The notes: generated by a model not told the origin, from the letters alone. A stretch of 37,976 bases of DNA from Pseudomonadales bacterium (GCA_012103505.1 WLWP01000007.1:1-37976), one strand, 5' to 3'. Counted from the stretch's first letter, positions 15,971-23,868 are shown. A program made the numbers and translations.

Positions 15971-16320
15971 TTCTGCTTCTCCTGTTCGGCTCTGAAGTTG
16001 TCCGCTTCTAGCCAATTACCAAGTCGGTCGAGGCTGCGCTCCCACGCGACACGCCGCTGGGTAATCCACTCGTCTGCTTGCTGCAGGGCGCCAGGTTGAA
16101 TTCGGCAAGTCCTGACGCGCCCCACCTTCCGCGATACGACTATTCCGTCTGCTTCTAGGACAGCGAGGTGTTTGAGTACGGCCGGAAGCGACACCGGCAA
16201 GTCTTCAGCTAATTCACTCACTGGTGCTGGACCGCCGCATAGCTTCTCAAACATCGCTAGTCGCGTTGGATCTGCGAGCGCGTGAAACGTTCGGTGGATG
16301 GGATCTAGATAGTTAACCAT
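15967..16320 (-). CDS. ArsR-family repressor of the AHSA1 pair
   Basis: 117 residues from ATG 16320; a longer open frame to 16362 would run through the operator, so the shorter start is preferred. Winged HTH over residues 5-85: FHALADPTRLAMFEKLCGGPAPVSEL, then LPAVLKHLAVLEADGIV and the wing KVGRVRTC. No CVC-type metal motif is visible, as expected for the non-metal ArsR branch linked to SRPBCC proteins. Its ATG lies inside a 16-bp perfect palindrome, so the repressor likely blocks its own promoter and initiation region. Confidence 0.9.
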   Translation of the reverse strand: MVNYLDPIHRTFHALADPTRLAMFEKLCGGPAPVSELAEDLPVSLPAVLKHLAVLEADGIVVSRKVGRVRTCRIQPGALQQADEWITQRRVAWERSLDRLGNWLEADNFRAEQEKQK

Positions 16321-16328
16321 ATGGTTAA
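16313..16328. promoter_or_regulatory. ArsR operator overlapping the start codon
   Basis: TTAACCATATGGTTAA is a perfect 16-bp palindrome and contains the ArsR ATG (complement of 16318-16320). The symmetric position over the start codon is strong circumstantial evidence for autoregulation. Confidence 0.75.
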
Positions 16329-16412
16329 GTATTACATGGAGCGAAATGACGTTACAAGGCAAACATTATTTCGGCAGTGCGTCCCGCCGATCGTCACTGA
16401 GCATTCATCGCG

Positions 16413-16943
16413 ATGCTTGTGTTTCTAGTTTTCGGTAAGCTGTTAGGACGTAACCCCTTTTCCACAGGGAATGTGTATGAGACGTCTCGATCCAGGCCAT
16501 GGGCAGAAGTAGTCACAAATGTAGCGGTGCTCGTGGGATTAATTTTCGTTGCCTACGAGGTTCATCAGAATACTGTCAACCAAGGCATGACTGCATACCA
16601 GGATCTAGTTGGGCGGATTACCGAACTGAACCGGATGTCGATCGAAAACTCTGAGCTTAGCCGTGTGCGGGCTGAGATAATTGACCAACGGTTCAATGAG
16701 CTTTCGGAGCACGATAAGCGCATGTGGACCGCTTACAGTTGGATGCTTTTTCGACACGGGGACATGGCATATTTTCAGTTTGAACTCGGCGCGTTAGACG
16801 AAACGCGAATGAGATCTGCTATGGGCATACTTATTGATATGCTCCGAGTTTCATCTGCCACTCGCGACCATTGGAAACGAGCGAGTCGCAACTTTGTCCC
16901 TGGCTATCGAGAATATATCGACGGCATCATCGAAGAGTTCTAA
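16413..16943 (+). CDS. Single-TM membrane protein, copy 1 of a local family
   Basis: 176 residues from ATG 16413. Family alignment with the genes at 23166 and 29278 suggests the true start may be the in-frame GTG at 16473, preceded by CAGGGAAT, giving 156 residues. The shared core is a short amphipathic lead (WAEVVTNVAVLVG), one TM helix ending FVAYEVHQNT, then a helical cytoplasmic domain with conserved aromatic and acidic positions. I know this type as a recurrent uncharacterised protein family in marine gammaproteobacteria. It is divergent from the ArsR pair and not obviously linked to it. Confidence 0.7.
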   Translation: MLVFLVFGKLLGRNPFSTGNVYETSRSRPWAEVVTNVAVLVGLIFVAYEVHQNTVNQGMTAYQDLVGRITELNRMSIENSELSRVRAEIIDQRFNELSEHDKRMWTAYSWMLFRHGDMAYFQFELGALDETRMRSAMGILIDMLRVSSATRDHWKRASRNFVPGYREYIDGIIEEF

Positions 16944-17020
16944 CGATTGCGAATTCCAGTAGAACGTCAGTTCGAAGTGCTAAATCGTGTTACTAAAATT
17001 TTCACCCCAACGGTATGCAC

Positions 17021-17398
17021 ATGAATCCAGCAGATTATTACGCGCTCCAAATGCAATTGACCGAAGTGGTCAATGGTCTGTTCCAAATCTGGCTTGGCTT
17101 CACGTTTGCAACAATTGTGGCTTTCCACTTTGGTAACACCAAAATGACCGGAATTTTAGTGGTGTTTGTGGAGATCTTGTACCTGGGCGCTTCTGTCGTT
17201 TTTGCTGGTTATTATTTCAACATGGGTGTGGTCTCTATCCATTACAACAATATGCTTGTCGAGGCTGGCTACGCACCACATCCATCACCGGGTTCACTGG
17301 TTGTGTTCGGTCTGTTTGCGTTGTACGCGTTCGGCACAATTGGCACGTGTGCATATGGCATCTACATTCACCGAAAACAAAAACGAATTGGAATGTAG
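17021..17398 (+). CDS. Membrane protein of unknown function, three to four helices
   Basis: 125 residues from ATG 17021 (an ATG two codons upstream at 17015 is equally possible). Hydrophobic segments lie at about 20-38, 43-65 and 93-114, and the protein ends in a basic tail HRKQKRIGM. No family is recognised. The gene is 70-odd nt after the preceding membrane-protein gene with no clear Shine-Dalgarno, so co-transcription is possible but unproven. Confidence 0.65.
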   Translation: MNPADYYALQMQLTEVVNGLFQIWLGFTFATIVAFHFGNTKMTGILVVFVEILYLGASVVFAGYYFNMGVVSIHYNNMLVEAGYAPHPSPGSLVVFGLFALYAFGTIGTCAYGIYIHRKQKRIGM

Positions 17399-17536
17399 AG
17401 ATTTGTCTCTGCCACATCTTCACAGACAGCATTGCCGGAGATTCCAGCTTGTCATGAAACTGTCCGCGCAAAATGAGGCATTTCCGAGATATGACGAAAT
17501 TGGCTATTGTGACTCACTATCTTTGAGAACGACTGA

Positions 17537-17947
17537 ATGAAAGTTGACGGATGTTGCCACTGTGGGGCTGTCACCTACGACGCCGAGATCAGTCCTGATC
17601 AGGTTGTGATATGTCACTGCACGGATTGCCAGACGTTTTCTAGCGCGCCGTATCGCGTAAGTGTGTTCGGAGTTACGCCGGATAACGTCAGGATTGCAGG
17701 CGCTCCGAAGACCTACGTCAAAACCGGTGGAAGCGGCAAAAAGGTGACGGTCGCATTCTGTGGTGACTGTGGGACGGCTCTTTACTCTACGAAGGGCGCT
17801 ACTAACAGCCCTTTAAATCTGCGCGTTGGCGCGATCAAACAGCGCGCTCAGCTGATCCCGAAGATGCAAGGGTTCTGCGGATCCGCAATGACGTGGGCTA
17901 TGAATATTGACGGGATACACAGGGTTCCCGAGCCGGACAAGTCATGA
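17537..17947 (+). CDS. GFA/CENP-V-type zinc protein, copy 1
   Basis: 136 residues, usual length for the GFA family. The zinc ligands are in order: Cys7 and Cys9 (CCHCGAVTY), Cys26, Cys28 and Cys31 (CHCTDCQTF), Cys75 and Cys78 (CGDCGTALY). GFA proteins resemble the S-(hydroxymethyl)glutathione-forming enzyme of Paracoccus, but activity of most members is unproven. A second family member lies at 24342-24752 on the other strand, only distantly similar outside the zinc motifs. Monocistronic. Confidence 0.88.
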   Translation: MKVDGCCHCGAVTYDAEISPDQVVICHCTDCQTFSSAPYRVSVFGVTPDNVRIAGAPKTYVKTGGSGKKVTVAFCGDCGTALYSTKGATNSPLNLRVGAIKQRAQLIPKMQGFCGSAMTWAMNIDGIHRVPEPDKS

Positions 17948-18038
17948 CCGTAGGAGGCACGTAAAAGTCCGTTTTGTGCTCACAGCAGATATGGTGTCAT
18001 CTGTTGCTACCGTTTGCTTCATAGCTAATGATTGAAGC

Positions 18039-18998
18039 ATGAATGTTTTAATTCTTGGCGTTAACGGTTTCCTAGGTCGCGCAATTGCCAGAAGTGCAGC
18101 TAACAAAGGCAATGAAGTATTTGGTCTATCGCGATCTCAAGACCCGTCACCAGATTCAGGCATAACTTACGTAGAGGGGAATCGAGGTGATCTCGAATAT
18201 GTCCTAGAAATTATTCGAAACCACAAAATCGACGTGCTAGTCGACGTGATTGCGATGACACTGCAAGATAGCCGCGCATTGATCAACGCTGTTGATGGGC
18301 AGATTGGTCAGTACATTTTGATTAGCTCCAGCGACGTATACCGCAACTACGAACTTTTCCAAAAGAAATCGTTAGGTATTCCAAACCAGGAAGCAGTCCA
18401 AGAGGATTCTGAGTTACGCCAAACCAGATATCCGTATCGAGATATAGCAGCGCGAGCTATTGATTCCCCAGATAGCTACTTGGACCACTACGACAAAATA
18501 CCCATAGAAAATGCAGCTATGGAAATGTCCTCTCAATGGACGATCCTCAGGCTACCTATGGTATATGGCGCCGGGGACAAACAGAGACGGTTCCGATGGG
18601 CGATTAAACCTATGATCGACGGCAACAAAAATCTGGTGATTCCGACTCGTTGGGCAAATTGGTATTCGACCTATGGATACATCGATAATGTAGCAGACGG
18701 TATTTCTTTGGCTATTGGTAACGCGAATGCAGAAAATCGCGTATTCAATATTGGTGAGAATCAGAGCATTAGCCAATTTGAATGGGCAAAGAGAATCGCC
18801 GAAGTAATCGGCTGGCGTGGAGACCTTGTGTTAACAGATGAGTCGGATGATCCCTTTGCACAACGCGTTGCGCACTTGGATTTATCCGTTCCGTTTCGAA
18901 TAAGTAGTTCTCGGATTAGAGAAGAACTTGGTTATAAAGAGGCAGTCAGACAGGTAGATGCTCTAGCTAGAACCGTAACAAGCGAGGGGATGTCGTAG
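18039..18998 (+). CDS. NAD-dependent epimerase/reductase, extended SDR family
   Basis: 319 residues. Rossmann start MNVLILGVNGFLGRA with the glycine motif G7-x-x-G10-F-L-G13. ILISSSDVYRN (about 91-101) is the active-site Ser strand, and WTILRLPMVYGAGD (about 168-181) is typical of extended SDRs. The usual YxxxK is not clear: the region has HYDKIPIENAA, as in atypical CSP41-like or reductase-type members. It would act on a nucleotide sugar or other small carbonyl substrate; the specific reaction cannot be assigned. Stands alone between a GFA gene and a convergent TetR gene. Confidence 0.82.
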   Translation: MNVLILGVNGFLGRAIARSAANKGNEVFGLSRSQDPSPDSGITYVEGNRGDLEYVLEIIRNHKIDVLVDVIAMTLQDSRALINAVDGQIGQYILISSSDVYRNYELFQKKSLGIPNQEAVQEDSELRQTRYPYRDIAARAIDSPDSYLDHYDKIPIENAAMEMSSQWTILRLPMVYGAGDKQRRFRWAIKPMIDGNKNLVIPTRWANWYSTYGYIDNVADGISLAIGNANAENRVFNIGENQSISQFEWAKRIAEVIGWRGDLVLTDESDDPFAQRVAHLDLSVPFRISSSRIREELGYKEAVRQVDALARTVTSEGMS

Positions 18999-19061
18999 TC
19001 TCTGCGTCCACCGGTCGAATCCGCAACCTCGAGTTTTGGCAAAGAACGGGTGCCAAGCCTG

Positions 19062-19688
19062 TCATGGGTCCAACAGCAGCCAACCGCCAATCATTTCAAT
19101 CACGGCTTCTGCAAGCTCAGGATTCGACAGACTTTCAGGTGAGTACTTTGCATAATCAACAATCGTCGAACATACCGCTCGGACTAGAAACTCGCTAATA
19201 AATGGTATCTCGTTCTTCGGTTTGAGCTTCTCCTTATGCGTGATAAAAAACGCATCAGACATCGGCATGTATTCATCTATGATCGCCTGCTCAGCGTCGG
19301 CAATCGCGAATCGAGGGACTTCGTTTTCAAGCGCGACAAGTAACTCTCGGTTGTCTCGAAACCTTGCAATATACGTGGTTACAAGGTGTTCCAGCGTTGG
19401 TATCGGATCTACAGGACGAGGTTCTCCTACGAGCATTTCATAGGTTTTCATTCCTTCGCGCCGTCTCAGTTCGGCAAATATTGCTTCTTTGCCGGGAAAG
19501 TACTCGTAGAGCGAACCGATGCTGACTCCTGCAGTTTCAGCGATCAAATTGGTACTAGCTTTGGAGTATCCAACATCAATCAAAATCCGAGCGCTCGCGT
19601 CTAAAACCGCTGCAACGGTGGCTTTAGCGCGCTTTTGTTTGGGTACTCTGCGCAGCGAATACGGTGCGGTTGGTGGATTTCTGGCCAT
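19062..19688 (-). CDS. TetR-family regulator of the adjacent P450 gene
   Basis: 208 residues from ATG 19688; an earlier in-frame TTG at 19712 lies in the operator region. HTH over residues 14-65: RAKATVAAVLDASARILIDVGY, TNLIAETAGVSIGSLYEYFPGKEAIFAEL, the standard TetR recognition helix. A helical ligand domain follows and ends WLLLDP. It is divergent from the cytochrome P450 gene with an inverted repeat in the 75-nt spacer, indicating repression of the P450 until a small hydrophobic ligand binds. That functional link is inferred from arrangement. Confidence 0.88.
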   Translation of the reverse strand: MARNPPTAPYSLRRVPKQKRAKATVAAVLDASARILIDVGYSKASTNLIAETAGVSIGSLYEYFPGKEAIFAELRRREGMKTYEMLVGEPRPVDPIPTLEHLVTTYIARFRDNRELLVALENEVPRFAIADAEQAIIDEYMPMSDAFFITHKEKLKPKNEIPFISEFLVRAVCSTIVDYAKYSPESLSNPELAEAVIEMIGGWLLLDP

Positions 19689-19698
19689 TAAGATGCGG

Positions 19699-19741
19699 AT
19701 CCGAGTATTCAATCTGAGCTTTTACTCGGATAATAGCTCTA
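19699..19741. promoter_or_regulatory. Inverted repeat between TetR and P450
   Basis: ATCCGAGT (19699-19706) and ACTCGGAT (19734-19741) are perfect inverted repeats spaced by 27 bases, with internal GAGT / ACTC echoes that could make two overlapping sites. Probable TetR operator. Confidence 0.6.
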
Positions 19742-19763
19742 CTACGTTTATCAAGGCAACAAC

Positions 19764-21140
19764 ATGCAAGCCACCTTAGAAACAGTTGCAACAATGGCCG
19801 ATGACCTACCGGTGAAACCTAACCAAGACCTTGACCATCTACCGGGTCCTCCCGGGCATTGGTTGACTGGTAACGCAAGGAACCTGCTGCCTAACCTCGG
19901 TCCTTTCGTGCGTGAACAACAGGCTGTGCATGGTAACTGTTTCACGGTCGGGTTATTCCGCAATACCCGTGTGGTGATGATGGTCGGCCCGCAGGCTAAT
20001 GAAATGATTTTGTTGGATAAGGACAACAACTTTTCTAGTCGGCTAGGTTGGGAAGTATTGCTGGAGCTTTTTGGACGCAACGTGCTGGTGCGTGATTTTG
20101 CTGATCATAAGCAACATCGACGTCTCATGACGCATGTATTCAAGCCTGGCACGCTGTCCGGCTACTTGAATCAAATGAATCCCATCATTGCCGGGTCACT
20201 GTCAGACTATGAAGGTGTTGTCGATGTTTATGCTCGAACTAAGCAGATGGCTCTAGAGATTGCCGTTGAAGTATTTGCCGGGATTCAGTCCGGGCCAGAG
20301 ATCGAGGTTTGGAATCGTGATCTAAACTTGGTCCTCAGCAATGCCATGGCTCATAAAATCCGCCTACCAGGCACGCGCTATTCACGATGTTTACGTGCCA
20401 GAGATCGATTGCGCAAGCGATTAAGCAACGAGCTATGCAATCGTCGAAAAGCTGGCGGAGGAGATCTCTTCAGCCAACTCGCAACCCAGCAGAATGAAAA
20501 TGGAGAGATGCTTTCAGACTCTGATGTTATTGATCACATGTTTGGCATGTTGTTTGCCGCGCACGACACAACCGCTTCGTCTTTAGCGATGATTTTCTGG
20601 TTACTTGCTCATCATAACGAGTGGCAAGAAAAACTAAGGGTAGAGTGTGAGTTGCTTCACGCAAGGGGTGGCTCGAATCAATTGACCTACGATAGCCTTG
20701 ATCAGCTTTCGCAGGTGGATTGGGTTTTCAAAGAGGCGCTACGTTTGTACTCTCCATTGCAATTGATTCCGCGACGTTCTGTTCACGCATTCGAATTTGA
20801 AGGATTGAAAATCCCCGAGAATACTGCGCTATATCTTGTACCCCAAGCTGTTCACTTTGATCCAAAATACTACTCGAACCCTGACCAGTTTGACCCTTCG
20901 AGATTTGCAGCATCTAACACCGAGAATCGGAACAACGATCCTTTCGCGTTCATTCCGTTCGGGCGTGGCAGCCATATGTGCCTGGGAATGCACTTCGCTT
21001 ACATGGAGATTAAGGCCGTAGTCTACCAAACACTGTTATCGCGCCGACTGGAGCCAGCTTCACCGGAAGCCCTTGAGTTGGAGTATTTGCCGATTGTGCG
21101 CCCGACAACTTCGATGGCTATCCGCTTCAGTACTCTTTGA
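19764..21140 (+). CDS. Cytochrome P450
   Basis: 458 residues, a full-length soluble P450. Proline-rich hinge LPGPPGHW (26-33). I-helix oxygen-binding motif FAAHDTT (264-270; AAHDTT instead of AGxDTT). K-helix E324-A-L-R327. Haem loop FGRGSHMCLG with axial Cys406. The CYP120/CYP26-like N-terminal pattern (PGPPG...) suggests an apolar substrate such as a terpenoid, retinoid or sterol-like molecule, but this is a weak guess. An alternative start at ATG 19794 would remove ten residues. No ferredoxin or reductase gene is nearby. Controlled by the divergent TetR. Confidence 0.93.
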   Translation: MQATLETVATMADDLPVKPNQDLDHLPGPPGHWLTGNARNLLPNLGPFVREQQAVHGNCFTVGLFRNTRVVMMVGPQANEMILLDKDNNFSSRLGWEVLLELFGRNVLVRDFADHKQHRRLMTHVFKPGTLSGYLNQMNPIIAGSLSDYEGVVDVYARTKQMALEIAVEVFAGIQSGPEIEVWNRDLNLVLSNAMAHKIRLPGTRYSRCLRARDRLRKRLSNELCNRRKAGGGDLFSQLATQQNENGEMLSDSDVIDHMFGMLFAAHDTTASSLAMIFWLLAHHNEWQEKLRVECELLHARGGSNQLTYDSLDQLSQVDWVFKEALRLYSPLQLIPRRSVHAFEFEGLKIPENTALYLVPQAVHFDPKYYSNPDQFDPSRFAASNTENRNNDPFAFIPFGRGSHMCLGMHFAYMEIKAVVYQTLLSRRLEPASPEALELEYLPIVRPTTSMAIRFSTL

Positions 21141-21147
21141 ACGATAT

Positions 21148-21201
21148 TGGCCGAAAGCAGCCTTCTGGAAACAGTTTTTGATTAGGTCTGCTAACGACCC
21201 A
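21148..21201 (+). repeat. Variant (type 2) repeat-family copy
   Basis: ATTGGCCGAAAGCAGCC on the left and GGTCTGCTAACGACCC on the right; GCAGcC against GGTCTGC can pair. It starts about 10 nt after the P450 stop. The usual CTCTTGC...GCACAA core is absent. Confidence 0.5.
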
Positions 21202-21212
21202 ATGCGGACTAA

Positions 21213-22202
21213 CTAACCCGCTGAAACACTAAAAGGCGTTTCATAGTCAATAGCTTCGCCTAGCCACCCATTCCAACGTTTTTCCCAATATAGATTGTGA
21301 AGCTGAGTGGTCAATTCCCCAGGTCCGTTTTGACCTCCAAGTGATCTGCCATCGACGAATGAGACTGGCATAACTCCGCCTGCCGTTGAAGTGAGAAACG
21401 CCTCGTCAGCTTCTAACAACTCCTCTGACGGTACTTTAGTCACTTCTAATCTCAGTCCTAGCTCTTCTGCTAACTCGAATACCGTTTGGCGTGTGATGCC
21501 TTCCAAACAACCGGAATTCGGGGTCTTCAGAGTATCGTCCTTAATGATGAAGATATTACAGCCAGGTGCCTCAGTTAAGTTCCCTTTTGCATCAAGGAGT
21601 ACCGACCACTCGGCACCGGCGGTGCGGGCTTCGAGTATCGACAGCTTCATGTCCATCCAATGAAAATTCTTGGCCGTCGGGTCCACTGATGTTTCCGGAA
21701 TTCGAAGGTAGTCGGTACTGATTTTCACTTTTGCGCCGCGTGTTCTCATCTCGTCGCCATGGATAAACATGTAGGGAGTAACAAACGCGTAAAACTTATT
21801 CACGTATTCCAACTTCACTCGATCACTGTCACTCAACTCGCCCCTTGTCACGGCCCACCAAATATAGGCGTCCTTCAGGCCGGTCAGCTTGACCAAATTG
21901 TTTAGGATCTCGACAGTTTGCTCTTCGGTGTAAGGATTGACCAAGGCGAACTTTTCACAAGATGCGGTAAAACGCTTTATGTGATCTTCCATCCGAAATA
22001 TGTAACCCGCACTGGCACTCACGACGTCATAGGCTGCATCTGCATGGATAAAGCCAGAATCCGTAATCGGAACGACACCTTGTTCGATAGGCTTGTAGGC
22101 ACCTTGGGTGAAGGCCGATCCATGCGAGTACTCTGCTGCGTGCGGTGCACGAGCATGCTTTGGGTCAGAGGTGATGATTTTTTGTGCTTCAATTAGGTGC
22201 AT
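21213..22202 (-). CDS. Class IV aminotransferase resembling (R)-selective amine transaminases
   Basis: 329 residues from ATG 22202 (the frame extends upstream through the operator, which is rejected). Fold-type IV PLP enzyme: PLP Lys178 in DPTAKNFHWMD, phosphate-binding EAPGCNIFII, and C-terminal STAGGVMPVSFVDG. The N-terminal part (PITDSGFIHADAAYDV.SASAGYIFR) matches the pattern of (R)-amine:pyruvate transaminases of the ATA-117 type rather than BCAT or D-amino-acid transaminase; the length is also that of ATA-117. The in vivo amine is unknown. Divergent from and probably regulated by TetR at 22263. Confidence 0.88.
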   Translation of the reverse strand: MHLIEAQKIITSDPKHARAPHAAEYSHGSAFTQGAYKPIEQGVVPITDSGFIHADAAYDVVSASAGYIFRMEDHIKRFTASCEKFALVNPYTEEQTVEILNNLVKLTGLKDAYIWWAVTRGELSDSDRVKLEYVNKFYAFVTPYMFIHGDEMRTRGAKVKISTDYLRIPETSVDPTAKNFHWMDMKLSILEARTAGAEWSVLLDAKGNLTEAPGCNIFIIKDDTLKTPNSGCLEGITRQTVFELAEELGLRLEVTKVPSEELLEADEAFLTSTAGGVMPVSFVDGRSLGGQNGPGELTTQLHNLYWEKRWNGWLGEAIDYETPFSVSAG

Positions 22203-22226
22203 GGTGCCGATCCTAGATATACTTTG

Positions 22227-22262
22227 TTGTACGATAGTACACATACCTGTACCATCGTACAA
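22227..22262. promoter_or_regulatory. TetR/transaminase divergent operator
   Basis: TTGTACGATAGTAC (22227-22240) and GTACCATCGTACAA (22249-22262) form a 14-bp-arm inverted repeat with one mismatch and an 8-bp spacer. The right arm ends at the base before the TetR ATG at 22263. Confidence 0.7.
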
Positions 22263-22856
22263 ATGACGAACACAGCAAGACAACGAATCCCTCGAGTTTC
22301 TCACTCGGGCAACCGGCGAGAACTGATTCTTGAGACAACCTTGCGAATGATTGCTGCGGGTGGAATTGATTCAGTAACACACCGAAAAGTAGCCGAGTCT
22401 GCTGGAATCCCGCTCGGCTCTACGACGTACTACTTTGAAACTCGAGCCCATCTCCTTCGCGACACATTTGACTACTACATCGAAAAGGCGAAACAGTCTC
22501 AAGCGAGGCTGGCCGCGAGCAAGTCAGACACTGTAGCGGGACTCGTCAAATATCTCGTCGAGATTACGAATCGAGAATTTGATGACGAGGCACTTCTCCT
22601 GGCTGAATACGAGATGACCTTGTTTGCGGCACGCGATCCAGAACTAGCTGAGTCACTTCATGCATGGGATCGGCTGATGATAGTGAGAATTGCTGAGGTC
22701 ATGAAAACGCTTGGAGCAACGAGGGCGACAGATGCAGCAAGGACTATTCTCCACTTAATGCGAGGATATGAACTTGAGCAGTTGTCGCGGCATACCCCCG
22801 ATCCGGCTGATCTGGGGCGGAGATTAAGGGTCGTGGTTTCAGCGTTTGTTGAATGA
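22263..22856 (+). CDS. TetR-family regulator of the transaminase gene
   Basis: 197 residues. HTH: RRELILETTLRMIAAGGIDSVTHRKVAESAGIPLGSTTYYFETRAHLLRDTF, with a typical TetR recognition helix near residues 40-55. The C-domain is helical, ending LRVVVSAFVE. The ATG directly abuts the operator, so no Shine-Dalgarno sequence is possible at the usual place and the transcript may be leaderless. Divergent from the fold-IV transaminase, its probable target. Confidence 0.88.
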   Translation: MTNTARQRIPRVSHSGNRRELILETTLRMIAAGGIDSVTHRKVAESAGIPLGSTTYYFETRAHLLRDTFDYYIEKAKQSQARLAASKSDTVAGLVKYLVEITNREFDDEALLLAEYEMTLFAARDPELAESLHAWDRLMIVRIAEVMKTLGATRATDAARTILHLMRGYELEQLSRHTPDPADLGRRLRVVVSAFVE

Positions 22857-22871
22857 ATTTGGTCTGCTTTT

Positions 22872-23029
22872 GGCCGAGGCCGTGTGAAAACTCCAGGCTC
22901 GAAAACAAAACATGTATGAGAGTCTTCTGAAAGCTTGTTCGACCAACATGGCCGCCTAACGATCCTGCTCTCCTGTGCATTTTTTCGTTTACTCAATATC
23001 GCAAAATAGTTTTCACACACCCTCGGCCG
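22872..23029. mobile_element. 158-bp long-hairpin (MITE-like) insertion inside repeat copy D
   Basis: Same length and layout as 4905-5062. Left terminus GGCCGAGGCCGTGTGAAAACT; right terminus is the reverse complement of GGCCGAGGGTGTGTGAAAACT (19 of 21 match). Inner arms GAAAACAAAACATGTATGAG and CTCTCCTGTGCATTTTTTCG pair. The interior has drifted clearly from the first copy, but changes fall on both sides of the stem. It begins 16 nt after the TetR stop. Confidence 0.7.
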
Positions 23030-23113
23030 GAAGCTGCCTCTTGCAGTGCACAATGATGAATTTTCGTGCGTTGCACAACGTAACGTCTGCGTTCGACCCA
23101 GAATCGCCATTCG
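23025..23113 (+). repeat. GGCCGAAAGC repeat, copy D (body after the nested insertion)
   Basis: GGCCGGAAGCTGCCTCTTGC, AGTGCACAATGATG, AATTTTCGTGCGTTGCACAACG and TCTGCGTTCGACCC. Same orientation as all other full copies. The insertion sits at the same internal point as in copy C. Confidence 0.85.
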
Positions 23114-23165
23114 CGACATCTGAATTTTCGAGTTAGCCTCCCTCTATTTCTTAGAGGAGCAAATC

Positions 23166-23675
23166 ATGGATCATCAGGCGTTCGCTCAGTTGCTTGGCAA
23201 CTATGGTGAGTTTATCGGTTCGATTGCCGTAGTTGTGACCTTGGCATACCTAGCTGTCCAAATTCGGCAAAATTCAAAGATGATGCAGGCGCAAACTCGC
23301 AGTGTGATAGCGCAAAATACCGTTGCTCTATTTCAGTCGATAGATGTGGAAGGTAGCGAGATTTTTTTGCGCGGCGCCTCAGACGGCTTAGAGGTCGGAT
23401 CGGCCGAGTGGTTTGTCTTTCAGGGACGTGTTCAGGCTGCACTAAGAACCTATGAAAATGAGCTTTTCCAATATGAACAAGGGCTGTTTGGAGAGGAACT
23501 GATAAGTACGCGGCAAACGATTTGGGCCAGCATGGTCGGCCCTCCAGGAGTCCAAGCTGTCTGGCAAAACGTCAAGCTTGGATATTCGCCAGCATTTCAG
23601 CAGGTTGTCGATCAACTGATTAAGGACTCAGACGGAGGCAAAGTTTACTGGCAAACTCGGTCCGTCGATGAATAA
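23166..23675 (+). CDS. Single-TM membrane protein, copy 2 of the local family
   Basis: 169 residues, with a strong ribosome site AGAGGAGCAAATC before the ATG. N-terminal lead LLGNYGEFIGSIAVVVTLAYLAVQIRQNSK: one TM helix, then the QIRQN signature that also occurs in the gene at 29278 (QIRQT) and, more loosely, at 16413 (EVHQNT). The remainder is a helical cytoplasmic domain with LRTYENELFQYEQGLF and W/Y-rich positions. Function unknown. Flanked by repeat copies on both sides, so it looks like an isolated accessory gene. Confidence 0.75.
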   Translation: MDHQAFAQLLGNYGEFIGSIAVVVTLAYLAVQIRQNSKMMQAQTRSVIAQNTVALFQSIDVEGSEIFLRGASDGLEVGSAEWFVFQGRVQAALRTYENELFQYEQGLFGEELISTRQTIWASMVGPPGVQAVWQNVKLGYSPAFQQVVDQLIKDSDGGKVYWQTRSVDE

Positions 23676-23681
23676 TTTCCT

Positions 23682-23723
23682 GCCTGCTTCTGGCCGAAAG
23701 CGGACTCTTGCGTTGCACAACGA
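23682..23723 (+). repeat. Repeat-family copy with the apical hairpin deleted
   Basis: GCTTCTGGCCGAAAGCGGACTCTTGC is followed directly by GTTGCACAACG. Compared with full copies, about 25 bases between the two GC steps (first GTGCACAA plus the CATGAATTTTCGTG hairpin) are gone. It starts 7 nt after the preceding stop. Confidence 0.65.
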
Positions 23724-23810
23724 TCAACCGCTCCACCGCTCCACCGAGAGCATGATCGCAACAAATCACTCAGTTCAAAAGACAAGCCGGAAAGTTCGAG
23801 GGTCGTTCGT

Positions 23811-23868
23811 TGGCCGAAAGCAGAAGTAGAATTAGCTTAATGAAAACGTCTGCTTCCGACCCATAGCT
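23811..23868 (+). repeat. Type 2 repeat-family copy (AAGTAGAA variant)
   Basis: GGCCGAAAGCAGAAGTAGAA on the left and CGTCTGCTTCCGACCC on the right. GGCCGAAAGCAGA and TCTGCTTCCGACC pair over about 13 bp with two wobble positions. The copy at 30866-30926 has the same layout. Confidence 0.55.

Noticed and set aside
22197..22262. Longer N-terminus for the TetR at 22263
   Set aside because: It would translate the operator and the transaminase start region; the HTH alignment begins after 22263.
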